Positions 25,292-33,235 of a stretch of 64,000 nt of DNA are shown one piece after another. The DNA is from JAPOUP01 sp026708635. GTDB taxonomy: Bacteria; Pseudomonadota; Alphaproteobacteria; Rhodobacterales; Rhodobacteraceae. The stretch covers positions 4,135,831-4,199,830 of the forward strand of contig OZ241336.1 of assembly GCA_965200115.1 (NCBI GenBank), read 5' to 3'. Each line of letters starts with the position of its first letter. Position 1 is the stretch's first letter. Under the pieces are notes generated by a model. That model was given only the letters and a program-made list of their open reading frames with translations, did not search any database and was not told the origin of the DNA. The position numbers were made by a program, and so were the translations under genes.

Positions 25292-26359
25292 CTATGGCGT
25301 ATCATCCTCGATCAGAAGCCCGGAAAGCGCCGCCGCCCTTTCAATGGGCATTCCGCCCCCGACCATGCTTTGGAAAGCCCTTGCGCGGCCCTGAACGTCA
25401 CTTGCCCTTAATTCCTCCCAGTCAAGGGTTAGGCCGGGATCAAGCTTTTCCCGGAGTTCCTGCGCGATCAACTCGCCCAAAGGCGCGACGGTACCGAATA
25501 GCCATACCCTCCACGCTTCCCGCAACGCGGCCTGATTCGTCGCGTTGACCATCGCGGTAGGCACTCCGAACACTCCCAAAGCTTGCTGGTACGACTCGCG
25601 GTACGCCGCCTCTAGGTATTGCGTAAACTCGGGGCCGATCCGGCGGCACATCCAATCCGCCGGGGCCGCCCCCATCGTCTCGGAGTTGAGGCCGCCCTTG
25701 AGGCTTTCCACTATGGCGAGCGATCCTTGCAGGTCGCGCAGGTCGCGCTTCAGTTCCTCGACGTTGGAGTCCTGCCCGTCGATATTCGGCATGGGCAGTA
25801 AGTGACCGACGGGGCCGCTCGCCTCATTCGCCATGCTTTGGGCAATCTCGGCCGATATCTTCCCGGCGATCAACGCATTCTGAAGGGGGCCGATCCCCTT
25901 CCACGGGAAAGCGGGATCGTATGAGTACCGGAAATGCAGTACCCCCGCCGCCGGTACCCGGACGTTAAGCGTTCGGTTTGTCGGCCCCGTGATCGTGATA
26001 TCGTAAATCCAAGAGTCGGGATCGATTCCCCCGTCCACGTACCACGTTGACGCGGGATAGAGGCGCAACCGGCCCCGGTCCACCTTGATTAGCCAAACCG
26101 CTTCCCCCTGCGAAAATAGCCAGCGGGCCGAGTCGGCCAGCGTACGGCCCCGTACGGCGCTTGCCAGCGTTTCCGGCCCCTTTACCCTAGCCAGGGCGAA
26201 AGAGCGCTGTACCAGCCCGTACGCTGTCTCTGCCGCCGCCGTATGGCTTGGCTTGGCTATCGATGCGCTTCCCCCGGCCCTCCGTGCAATCAGTTGCACT
26301 AGCTCTTCGGTGAAGGGGCCCTGCTGTTGCCGGGTTTCACGCTTGCCGAACGGCCACAT
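25292..26359 (-). CDS. Phage portal protein (HK97 type)
   Basis: 355 residues beginning MWPFGKRETR. Portal-family features are visible: WLFSQGEAVWLI (about residues 80-90), RVPAAGVLHFRYSYDPAFPWKGIGPLQNA (the characteristic lead-in to the crown), and a C-terminal FGVPTAMVNATNQAALREAWR segment as in HK97 gp3-like portals. It forms the dodecameric ring through which DNA is packaged. It is shorter than many HK97-type portals (about 400 residues). It is unusual in being the last structural gene, after the connectors. Confidence 0.85.
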   Translation of the reverse strand: MWPFGKRETRQQQGPFTEELVQLIARRAGGSASIAKPSHTAAAETAYGLVQRSFALARVKGPETLASAVRGRTLADSARWLFSQGEAVWLIKVDRGRLRLYPASTWYVDGGIDPDSWIYDITITGPTNRTLNVRVPAAGVLHFRYSYDPAFPWKGIGPLQNALIAGKISAEIAQSMANEASGPVGHLLPMPNIDGQDSNVEELKRDLRDLQGSLAIVESLKGGLNSETMGAAPADWMCRRIGPEFTQYLEAAYRESYQQALGVFGVPTAMVNATNQAALREAWRVWLFGTVAPLGELIAQELREKLDPGLTLDWEELRASDVQGRARAFQSMVGGGMPIERAAALSGLLIEDDTP

Positions 26360-26365
26360 AACCGA

Positions 26366-26629
26366 TCATTCCTCAAACAGCGCGACTTGGCTTTCGCCAA
26401 CCGGAGTCCATGCCCATCGCCCTTCATCGGCTTTCGCGACAAACCGGAAAAAAGCGCCGGGAGCGTAGAAGCTGTATCCCGCCGTCGCGCTCGCCGGGGC
26501 CGTCGCGCCGTCATGTATCCTGATATCCGTTGATCCGAGATTCTGGCCCCATCGGACATCGCCCGCCGTAAGCCCGGCGGCGAGGTTCACGGGGGTACCC
26601 GTTATGGTCACTAGGTCGGAATGCGCCAT
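26366..26629 (-). CDS. Small phage structural protein of unknown function
   Basis: 87 residues, starting at an ATG that overlaps the preceding stop (TAATG). Beta-rich composition with Gly, Ala and Thr (GVPVN-like TGTPVNLAAG, DIRIHDGATAP, YSFYAPGAFFRF). The pattern suggests a compact beta-sandwich such as a head decoration or fibre-like domain, but no family is recognised. It sits between the neck protein and the portal gene with minimal gaps, so a virion role is likely. Confidence 0.6.
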   Translation of the reverse strand: MAHSDLVTITGTPVNLAAGLTAGDVRWGQNLGSTDIRIHDGATAPASATAGYSFYAPGAFFRFVAKADEGRWAWTPVGESQVALFEE

Positions 26630-27015
26630 TATCGGCCCCTTCGCATGGCGGCGCGGATCAATTCCTTTTCAAGGAATTTCGCCCGGTCCCTGTATGTCTG
26701 TAGGATCACGTCATTCAGGGAATACCGCTTGCCCCCCTGTCTGAAATGGACGTACCGGGCATAGTCCGTAGAGTGCCAGTACACGTTTGCACCCCGTTGC
26801 GTGACCCTGAATTGCCTTGCCGTACGGCCGGTGGATCGCGGGGTACGGGATCGCACCTTTGACAGCATATGCCGCCGCATGGTTTTCGCCATTACCATCG
26901 CAATGAATCGCGGATCGGATAGCGCTTTCTGAACGGCCTTCGTTAGGCCGCGTGCGAATTCCCGCTTCAGCTTGGTACCGGGGTTTTTCCCGTGGATATG
27001 GACGACGCGAGTCAT
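26629..27015 (-). CDS. HK97 gp10-like neck / tail-completion protein
   Basis: 128 residues, basic N terminus followed by a helix (REFARGLTKAVQKALSDPRF) and a C-terminal part with STDYARYVHFRQGGKR, close to the pattern of HK97 gp10-type proteins (mature domain with YAxYVHFG near the end). Such proteins cap the head-tail connector. It overlaps both neighbours by a few bases. In an element without tail genes, it may provide the docking surface for a helper tail. Confidence 0.6.
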   Translation of the reverse strand: MTRVVHIHGKNPGTKLKREFARGLTKAVQKALSDPRFIAMVMAKTMRRHMLSKVRSRTPRSTGRTARQFRVTQRGANVYWHSTDYARYVHFRQGGKRYSLNDVILQTYRDRAKFLEKELIRAAMRRGR

Positions 27016-27425
27016 TCCGTTTCCTCCACGAATTCCGATTCATCCGGTTTCGCGATATGCCGCTCCACCGATATCGCCAGAATCATGAACCGCCGCCGTG
27101 CGTCCGATACCGCGATTGAATCCACGAATTGCCCCGGCCCCGCCCCCGGCGTTTCCGTAGGGGGATCGAAGACGGCCAGTTGGGAGGCGTTCACGCCTTC
27201 CAGGTCTTCGCGCCACCGGATCACGTATTCATAACTAAAATCGTTTACGAATTGCGGCCCGTACATGATATCCGGAATCCCGATTCCGATAATGCTTTCC
27301 GACGATCCAAGGTTCCGGCGATCCGACCATAGGGGGCCGATCCACGTAAACGAGTCTTCGATAAGCGAGTCGATGGACTCGTCATATTCCTGGAGTCGGA
27401 TAAGGATGGGATGGTCAAGGGGCAT
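27012..27425 (-). CDS. Probable head-closure / stopper protein
   Basis: 137 residues, acidic, with a WIGPLWSDRRNLGSSES segment and a beta-rich middle (YEYVIRWREDLEGVNASQLAVFDPP). I do not recognise a specific family. Its place between a gp6-like connector and a gp10-like neck protein is that of the head-closure protein in HK97-type clusters. It overlaps the upstream gene by 11 bases and the downstream one by four. The call is positional. Confidence 0.5.
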   Translation of the reverse strand: MPLDHPILIRLQEYDESIDSLIEDSFTWIGPLWSDRRNLGSSESIIGIGIPDIMYGPQFVNDFSYEYVIRWREDLEGVNASQLAVFDPPTETPGAGPGQFVDSIAVSDARRRFMILAISVERHIAKPDESEFVEETE

Positions 27426-27726
27426 CGCGTACGATCCCCAACCGATGCGGCCGGTAACGGTGCAGGATATGCCCCGCGCCGCTGTTTCTCAGCATCGCGG
27501 CCATGCCCGTTGTAAACTGATTCGGCGCGTCATACAGGCCAGCGCACAGGCGAATGGCGGCTTCGTTGCATACCTCCGGCGGGGCCGAATCGTAGTTGTC
27601 TCCAAGGTAGTCCTGAATGTGCCGGGTAGCCCACGCTAGAAGGCGCGTTATTTCCTGCGTTTCCTGCGCGGAATCCCCAACCCGCATCGCACAGGCGAGC
27701 GCCGGAATCGCTATATCTACAGCCAT
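27415..27726 (-). CDS. Head-tail connector protein (gp6-like)
   Basis: 103 residues, mostly alpha-helical (ITRLLAWATRHIQDYLGDNYDSAPPEVCNEAAIRLCAGLYDAP). This matches the short helical adaptors of the HK97 gp6 / DUF3168-neighbour group that bind the portal: an early helix, a PPEVCNEAAIRL helix and a flexible tail. It overlaps the protease gene by ten bases. Confidence 0.65.
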   Translation of the reverse strand: MAVDIAIPALACAMRVGDSAQETQEITRLLAWATRHIQDYLGDNYDSAPPEVCNEAAIRLCAGLYDAPNQFTTGMAAMLRNSGAGHILHRYRPHRLGIVRDAP

Positions 27727-28154
27727 ATGCGCCGCCTTGCCGCGTCACGTCGCCGCACCTCGGCCGCAGTCGAATCATACTCGGGATCGGAGACGAGCGC
27801 CGCCGCGTCCACCATCGCCCTTAGCACCTCCCGTACCCCCCCGGAGGTGGTGCGCTCTTCGATGCTGTTAAACTCGACTGACATATATCGCTTGCCGGAC
27901 TGGATCGCGGCGCGGATCGCGTCGGTTGCCTTCGCCCTGATTCGCAGCTCGCCATTCGCGGCCCTGTGCGGGAAGGCGCGGGTTTCCGGCCTGCCCCTGT
28001 GCTCCGTTAGGATCGCGATCCCGTCACTTGGCCACGTCACGGAATTGGGTGCGAAGACTTCCCGGCGCCCCCCGCTCGCGGCCCTGCCTTCCTGAAGGAT
28101 CACGCCATGCAGTTCCCCGCCCTTTTCCCGGATTTCGACTGTCAGGCTAGGCAA
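27717..28154 (-). CDS. HK97-type prohead maturation protease
   Basis: 145 residues. The conserved order of this serine protease family is visible: GVILQEGRAASGGRREVFAPNS near the N terminus, ILTEHRGRPETRAF with the catalytic His (about residue 51), and YMSVEFNSIEE carrying the Ser (about residue 92), then VDAAALVSDPEYDSTAAEVR. It cleaves the capsid protein scaffold. It is slightly shorter than usual. The gene lies downstream of the capsid gene, separated by the P-loop gene, the reverse of the common protease-then-capsid order. Confidence 0.8.
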   Translation of the reverse strand: MPSLTVEIREKGGELHGVILQEGRAASGGRREVFAPNSVTWPSDGIAILTEHRGRPETRAFPHRAANGELRIRAKATDAIRAAIQSGKRYMSVEFNSIEERTTSGGVREVLRAMVDAAALVSDPEYDSTAAEVRRRDAARRRIWL

Positions 28155-28596
28155 CGTACCACCTCCGAACGGCCCTTTCGCACTGCGGCGTTAGCGTTTC
28201 CGGCGATCCCCCGAACGCGGCCAGCCTTTCCCTGACAACCGACTCGCCGGGATCCTCCGAACGGACATGGAAACTCGCGTTATGCCCCGTCGCGATCCCG
28301 GCCCAATAGGCGGCCCTGTCCGGCGATCCCGACGTTACCACCGTCCGGAGTCCGTTAGTCAGGGCTTGCCGAACGGCAACCGTCATAAGGTATTGGACAA
28401 CCGGCGGCGCGGGGTCTTCGTCATCGCGGATCGGATAGCGCCCCGTTTCCGGGTTGCGCTCAATCCCCCGGATCGCGGCCCATAGCGCCGTCATGTCCAC
28501 GGCAATGTCTACTTCCCGCGAGTCCAGCATTTCCCGGACAACCCGCGACTTGCCGCTTCCCGCCGGTCCCTCAATGAGTAGAAGACTGGCTGGCAT
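28147..28596 (-). CDS. P-loop NTPase / kinase-like protein within the head module
   Basis: 149 residues if started at the ATG at 28596, which overlaps the capsid stop (TAATG); an upstream ATG at 28662 is inside the capsid gene and is unlikely. The Walker A motif is LLLIEGPAGSGKSRVV, near the N terminus. A Walker-B-like strand (VDIAVDMTALWAAI) and RTVVTSGSPDRAAYW follow, resembling small nucleotide kinases. Why an NTPase is inserted between capsid and protease is unclear; it could assist assembly or be a metabolic accessory. Confidence 0.7.
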   Translation of the reverse strand: MPASLLLIEGPAGSGKSRVVREMLDSREVDIAVDMTALWAAIRGIERNPETGRYPIRDDEDPAPPVVQYLMTVAVRQALTNGLRTVVTSGSPDRAAYWAGIATGHNASFHVRSEDPGESVVRERLAAFGGSPETLTPQCERAVRRWYVA

Positions 28597-29882
28597 TAGG
28601 AAGGATTCGCCACAAACTTCACGCGGGCAAAGTTGGAAGCGCGGATCAGGCCGAAGTTCCACATATAGCTAAGGGTAAGCGCCACCTCCCCTTGCGCCGC
28701 CCTGCTATAGGGATCGCGGATCAGGGTACCGGATTCCCATACCGGGCAAACCGCCGCCCCCTCCAGTCCACGGGCAAGCCCGACGATCGCCCCAAAGCTA
28801 TTCGCCGCCGTATCCGTCGCGATCCCGTCGCGTATGCGCCACTGAAGGCCGAACCTCCGTAGGTACTCGCCTATCAGTGTGTCGACTGTGGTTCCGGTGT
28901 TCGCCGGGGTGTACTGCCACAACTGGCCCGCCGGTACCGCCATGACGGTACGCAGGTCCGAAGGCATTGTGGCATGGATTCCGTCAATCAGCTCCGCGAA
29001 AGCCTGGATCACGCTGGCCCCCGCCGTCTTGTTGGCTTGGGTTATCTCTTTTTCCGTGACTCCCGTCGCTGTCGTGAGTCCCGTTATGTCGCCATTGTCT
29101 TCATTCGCCCCCGCTTCACCGACAAACATAGCCCTGTCGATTCCCTCCGTCAGGGCCATAGCCAAATCGCGGCGAATCGACTCTTCCAAACCCGGGATTC
29201 GCGAGTCGTCCTCAATCGAAAAAACCGCCCTGACAGCGTTGCGGGTTGGCCTGAGTTCGGAGGCCGCAATCGTCCAGGTCGCATCCGCCGCCGCCTGCGT
29301 ACGGCCCCTTTGGGCCGCGCTCGCCCCCGCCGTGGTTATGGGATAGCTGGCAACCCCCGGCGCGACGGATTCCATCGTGATCCCTATGGCCTGCGCCGCC
29401 GTTTGGGCAAACAGGCGGTCAAGCCACCGGCGGGGCATGACGTTCGGGGTAACGGTCAACGCGACGGTTGCGCGGTCTTCGCTTTCGCGGGTTTCCGAAC
29501 GGGTTTCCGGGGCCGGGAGCGGGGCTAGCAGTTCAAGCGGAAAATCCTCCGATCGCATTTCGCGTGAAGCGTTGTATTCGGCTTCCGCGCCGTCAATGTT
29601 GCCGCCCCGCATGGCGGTTAGCAGGTACCTGCCCAACCGGATTTTCGAGCGCAGTTCCGAGCGCTCGCGATCCTCCGAATCGGGGGCCGGTCCGCCGCTT
29701 CCCGCGATATCCGATTCGGCGGTCACGGCGGCGCGGTACTCGCTTTCAATCTCGCCCATACGCTTTGAAAGCGTGTCCATTTCCGAACGTTCGGTTTCCG
29801 ACAGTTTGTCTTTGGCCAGAAGCCCGTTGAGTTTCTGGCGCGTTTCGCTCGCCTCCAGTGCAAGTTTCTGGCTTTGCAGCAT
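28596..29882 (-). CDS. Major capsid protein (HK97 fold)
   Basis: 428 residues from the ATG at 29882 (MLQSQKLALEASETRQKLNG), preceded by AAAGG. The N-terminal 110 residues form a charged coiled coil typical of the delta/scaffold region. The HK97 core follows, with VPGVASYPITTAGASAAQRG, VFSIEDDSRIPGLEESIRRDL, AMFVGEAGANEDNGDITGL and AVPAGQLWQY. The C-terminal part (EVALTLSYMWNFGLIRASNF) is typical of family ends. The cleavage site is probably near residue 125. It follows the HNH gene after about 190 bases. Confidence 0.85.
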   Translation of the reverse strand: MLQSQKLALEASETRQKLNGLLAKDKLSETERSEMDTLSKRMGEIESEYRAAVTAESDIAGSGGPAPDSEDRERSELRSKIRLGRYLLTAMRGGNIDGAEAEYNASREMRSEDFPLELLAPLPAPETRSETRESEDRATVALTVTPNVMPRRWLDRLFAQTAAQAIGITMESVAPGVASYPITTAGASAAQRGRTQAAADATWTIAASELRPTRNAVRAVFSIEDDSRIPGLEESIRRDLAMALTEGIDRAMFVGEAGANEDNGDITGLTTATGVTEKEITQANKTAGASVIQAFAELIDGIHATMPSDLRTVMAVPAGQLWQYTPANTGTTVDTLIGEYLRRFGLQWRIRDGIATDTAANSFGAIVGLARGLEGAAVCPVWESGTLIRDPYSRAAQGEVALTLSYMWNFGLIRASNFARVKFVANPS

Positions 29883-30069
29883 GGAATCATGCCTTTCGAT
29901 TGATTGTGTCTGGAAGTGCGCCCTAGCGCCGCTGTGCCGTTTGCTCTCCCAAAGGGGGCTAAGGGAGCGACAGGGAACGACGGCCATATCGAAAGGAGGC
30001 TTGAGTCAACTTCCGCATGGCCGCTAGGGCAGCGTCAGGCATTTAACATAACCCAACATATTGTCAAGG

Positions 30070-30351
30070 TTATGTTGAGTCCCTTAGCGCGATCCACGCT
30101 CGCCGCCCGGGGGAAAGCGGCTTTGAGTTTTCCCGCGCCGTCTTGTCGAAATGGCATTCCCGGCAAAGGCACTGGAGGTTCCCGCGATCCCAGAAATCGC
30201 CGCCATCGATGACGCGAATCACGTGATCCACTTCCAACCGCCCCGGCTTGCCGCATTTCTGGCAGCGCCATCCGGCGCTTTCGACCACGGATCGCCGCAA
30301 CCGCCGCCATCGCGCCCATGATCGCCGTTTATCCGGCTTAGACGATCGCAT
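30070..30351 (-). CDS. HNH endonuclease
   Basis: 93 residues from the ATG at 30351 (MRSSKPDKRRSWAR). The HNH fold is complete: CQKCG, the DHVIRVIDGG motif with catalytic His, GNLQCLCRECH and a final basic segment. In phages and capsid-forming islands, small HNH proteins next to the large terminase are required for packaging or genome cleavage. It overlaps the end of the terminase gene by 14 bases. Confidence 0.88.
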   Translation of the reverse strand: MRSSKPDKRRSWARWRRLRRSVVESAGWRCQKCGKPGRLEVDHVIRVIDGGDFWDRGNLQCLCRECHFDKTARENSKPLSPGRRAWIALRDST

Positions 30352-31780
30352 AGCGCATGGACCGGGGAGTCCAGTGTCCCTTGGATCGCTCGAACGATCC
30401 GGCGGCCAGTAAGAGCGCCGCCGCAACGTCATCCCGCGCCTGATTGTTTGACCCCCGCTTTTCCAACCGGCAACTGCCCTGGTCGTCATTCCTGACAGTC
30501 GCGACGGCAAGGGAAGCGGTTAGCAGCGCCTTGCTCGCCGCTCCGACGCTAAGGGGGCCGTCAAGCGCGATCCGGCGCAATGCCCGGATGTCTTCGCTCG
30601 CCTCACTCCACCGGGTTACGCGGGGCTTCAGGGGCCAGTTGGGGGCCGCGTCCCTAAGTTCCGATTCCCGGAACCTGTCGCACAGTAGCAGGGCCGGTTT
30701 GCCCCATCGCTCCCGGATCGCGTCGACAAGTTGCGACGGCGGTTGTACCCGCAACCCGGCGGCGATCCTAAGCGATCCGGAATCGGCAAGCCGCTGGTAG
30801 GTACCCCTTGGGACGCGATCCCGCGCCTCTTGTTCGGCCAGGTCCGGGATTCCCGGCGCGACGGCCAGCGCCTCACAGCGTCCGGATTCCCACAGGGCAA
30901 CCGCCGCGCTCCAGGCCCTGCCCCCGCCTAGGTCGACTCCGACAATGGGCGATCCGGCGGGAAGTCCCTCCGGGCGGGCGCAAGCCCGTTGCCAGTCTTC
31001 CACCGTTAGCAGGGTTTCCGATTCGTCACGGGAAGGCAGGTTCAGGCGGTAACTCATAAACCGCGCCCTAAGCCGCGTATCGCCCCGCGCCGCGTCCCTT
31101 TCCTCCAGAAGCACCTTACGGCTTTCCGGGAATCTCGCCATTAGCGGATTGCAGCGCCTGAGTTCATTCCATTGATCCCATCGCGCCGCGTTTCCGACAA
31201 TCGAAGTGACGTGAGTCGCGCCCCGCGATCCGGCCTTTACCATGTCATGCCACCATCCCGCCGTAGCCGGGGCGAGAGTGCCTATCAACAGCGCCCTTAG
31301 CGGCGATCCCGGCTTGCCCTGGGCGGTTTCTATCGCGTCCCATACCAGCTCGCCGCCCACGGTCTGCCACGCGCCGGGTTCGTCACAGACAGCCCACGGG
31401 CAGTTAACCAGTCCCATAGCGGTACGGCCGTTGGAGGCGATAACCCGCAACCGGGTATTCGTCGGCCTGTGCGTGATCCCGATCCGGGTATGGCTGTCTA
31501 GGAATCGATATTTCGGATCGCCTTCCAGGTCGGCCCTTGCGAACCTGAACACAACCCGCGCCTGTTCGATGCTGGCCGCGACAAGTACGCTTTCGGTCCC
31601 TTCCCGGAACAGCGGATCGCCGGGGGTGAGTATCCGGGTCACAAGATAACCGGCGAGCGCTGACTTGCCGTTTCCCCTTGGAAGGGACAGCGCCGCCGTA
31701 CGGATCGCCGGGGCCAGCGCCGCTTTCAGAAATCGCCTCTGAAATGGCAGTAAATCCAGCATTTCAGTTACACAGAACAC
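30338..31780 (-). CDS. Phage terminase large subunit
   Basis: 480 residues. The ATPase domain has LSLPRGNGKSALAGYL (Walker A, about residues 32-47) and WAVCDEPGAW (Walker B, about 128-137). The nuclease domain has GVDLGGGRAWSAAVAL near residue 270 and ARDDVAAALLLAAG near the C terminus. It packages DNA into the prohead using the portal at 25292-26359. Residues 1-6 precede the likely functional start MLDLLPFQRRF, so a start at 31762 is also possible. No clear small-subunit gene is recognised upstream. Confidence 0.88.
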   Translation of the reverse strand: MFCVTEMLDLLPFQRRFLKAALAPAIRTAALSLPRGNGKSALAGYLVTRILTPGDPLFREGTESVLVAASIEQARVVFRFARADLEGDPKYRFLDSHTRIGITHRPTNTRLRVIASNGRTAMGLVNCPWAVCDEPGAWQTVGGELVWDAIETAQGKPGSPLRALLIGTLAPATAGWWHDMVKAGSRGATHVTSIVGNAARWDQWNELRRCNPLMARFPESRKVLLEERDAARGDTRLRARFMSYRLNLPSRDESETLLTVEDWQRACARPEGLPAGSPIVGVDLGGGRAWSAAVALWESGRCEALAVAPGIPDLAEQEARDRVPRGTYQRLADSGSLRIAAGLRVQPPSQLVDAIRERWGKPALLLCDRFRESELRDAAPNWPLKPRVTRWSEASEDIRALRRIALDGPLSVGAASKALLTASLAVATVRNDDQGSCRLEKRGSNNQARDDVAAALLLAAGSFERSKGHWTPRSMRYAIV

Positions 31781-31869
31781 TCCCCGCCGCGAGGGGCATA
31801 GGGGGAAAGCGGGGTGTGGCAGGGTCCCAAGGGATCGCGTGCGTCAAGGGGATAAATCCCGCGATCCGT

Positions 31870-32199
31870 TCACGGTTTGACCAACCGCAGGCCGGGGCCG
31901 CGCGGCTTGCCGGGAAAGCGTAGCCGCAAGCCCTTCCAGTCCCATTCAAGAATCAGGCGCAAGCGATCCGCCTTGCTTCCCTTACCGGCGTACACCTGAT
32001 CCGATCCCAAAGCGCGATAGTAAGCCTCTAGGTCGCGTTCGGCTTTCGCCCGGGAAACCCGATGCAACAGGCATTGGGAAAGCGAATCGCGCTTCGCGGA
32101 ACCCCCCCCTGATAAAGATAATCCGCCCCCTTCGCCGCGATGCTGGCAAGGGGTGTTCATGGGGCAGCGTTCGCCGCAAGGCCTGCGCACTCTAGGCAT
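31870..32199 (-). CDS. Unknown small protein with a Cys-rich N terminus
   Basis: 109 residues. The N terminus has a possible metal-binding pattern (CGERCPMNTPCQH), followed by a Gly/Ser linker and a basic, helical part with RAKAERDLEAYYRAL and KGSKADRLRLILEWDWKGLRL. I do not recognise the family. Its place directly upstream of the large terminase is where a small terminase subunit would be, and the basic helical C terminus could bind DNA; this is speculation from position. Confidence 0.5.
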   Translation of the reverse strand: MPRVRRPCGERCPMNTPCQHRGEGGGLSLSGGGSAKRDSLSQCLLHRVSRAKAERDLEAYYRALGSDQVYAGKGSKADRLRLILEWDWKGLRLRFPGKPRGPGLRLVKP

Positions 32200-32240
32200 G
32201 GGCTTTCCCCTTCGTATGCCCCTAGGCAGAAATAATGTAC

Positions 32241-32876
32241 CTATTGAGACTCAGTTAATTGGGACTCGGTATAATGAGCTAGAAGGAGCCAGTGAAACAG
32301 CCGCATTTCGGCAAGTGCCGGATAAGTATGAAATTTATTTGTCCAACCCGCATCGAACTTCGACCAATCGTGACCCGGATAAAGAAGCGCAAGATCCGGG
32401 GAAACGGAACCATCTGAGTTAACATAATCCCTACCGATTACCTGCATCTGTGTTGCCAGACCCGGCCAATTGTCCAGGACAAAGTTGAGCACGGCCAAAC
32501 AATCCGCCCCCCAGCATTTCGCCAGCCCGGTGAGGAGTCCGAAACCGGCACGCCCGACACCCTTCCCCGTGCGCGAGCGGAAAAGCTTTGACATTGTACG
32601 TGCGCGAATAAACACAACATAATCATCCGATCTTTTCCCGGTTGGGCGGGTAAGAAGGATCTTGCGCGTCCCCGGGCGAATCACGCAATAGTCAATTTCC
32701 TGAGTCTTCAGCGCGCGTGAAACGGTCTTGACGGATACTCCCGCCTTTTGAGCTAGGGCAGCCCGCGGAAGGTCGCACCATAACATTTCGAAATGGGACC
32801 GGGGCGCTGCCTCCAAGGCAGCACGAATCGCGTCGAGAACCTTAAAGCTTGCAGGACTCGGTGCTATCGAAGGCAT
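32241..32876 (-). CDS. Helix-turn-helix DNA-binding protein of the element
   Basis: 211 residues from the ATG at 32876. A helix-turn-helix is visible near residues 40-60 (LPRAALAQKAGVSVKTVSRALKT), followed by a basic segment (RPGTRKILLTRPTGKR) and a C-terminal part without known motifs. It is the first gene after the integrase and its upstream region carries the palindrome at 33000-33017, so it may be the element's regulator or a replication initiator-like protein. No clear repressor of CI type exists elsewhere in the element. Confidence 0.6.
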   Translation of the reverse strand: MPSIAPSPASFKVLDAIRAALEAAPRSHFEMLWCDLPRAALAQKAGVSVKTVSRALKTQEIDYCVIRPGTRKILLTRPTGKRSDDYVVFIRARTMSKLFRSRTGKGVGRAGFGLLTGLAKCWGADCLAVLNFVLDNWPGLATQMQVIGRDYVNSDGSVSPDLALLYPGHDWSKFDAGWTNKFHTYPALAEMRLFHWLLLAHYTESQLTESQ

Positions 32877-32999
32877 GAGCAATAGCCGTTTTCTCGGATT
32901 CCGCCAGCCGTCGCTGGCAAGGATGCGATATCACCCTCGCCTTTCTCTTAATGCTTTTCCACAGAAGTTGCAAGAAAAATTATTTTTTTCAAAAAGTTG

Positions 33000-33017
33000 C
33001 GTGCAAATATTTGCACG
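33000..33017. promoter_or_regulatory. Perfect 18-bp palindrome upstream of the HTH gene (operator 1)
   Basis: CGTGCAAATATTTGCACG is self-complementary. A nearby half-site AATTGCAC occurs at 33025-33032. The same core (GTGCAAATA-TTGCAC) recurs 1.5 kb away upstream of the integrase (34512-34531), which argues for a shared transcription factor. Confidence 0.7.
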
Positions 33018-33141
33018 TGAAATTAATTGCACGGCGGCGGAATACCCTCTTAAGATGAGTCCGGGGAGGATCCCCGTTTTCCTTCCCGGCTTCAGGATTC
33101 AAAATCCTTTCCCGTTGATAACTCGCACGCGCTCGCGCGCT

Positions 33142-33216
33142 CATGACCCTATTGTTGTGTCCCCTTTAATCATGAGTACATGACCCTATTGTTGTGTCCC
33201 CTTCAAATCATGGGTA
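33142..33216. repeat. Two imperfect tandem repeats of about 37 bases
   Basis: Each unit begins CATGACCCTATTGTTGTGTC and ends in ATCATG-GTA; units span 33142-33178 and 33179-33216 and differ at a few positions. They lie just downstream of the integrase stop codon. They could be protein-binding iterons or the remnant of a small insertion. Confidence 0.7.
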
Positions 33217-33235
33217 CAACAAAAGGGACACTCGT

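Larger units (their letters stand above)
32877..33235. other. Regulatory gap between the HTH gene and the integrase
   Basis: About 360 bases, AT-richer than its surroundings, with no supported gene. It holds a perfect palindrome (33000-33017), an extra half-site (33025-33032) and two tandem repeats of about 37 bases (33142-33216). The promoter of the HTH gene must lie here. Confidence 0.5.

Noticed and set aside
32875..33183. 102-codon plus-strand frame across the regulatory gap of the element
   Set aside because: It spans the palindrome and the tandem repeats, has no similarity and opposes the direction of all element genes.
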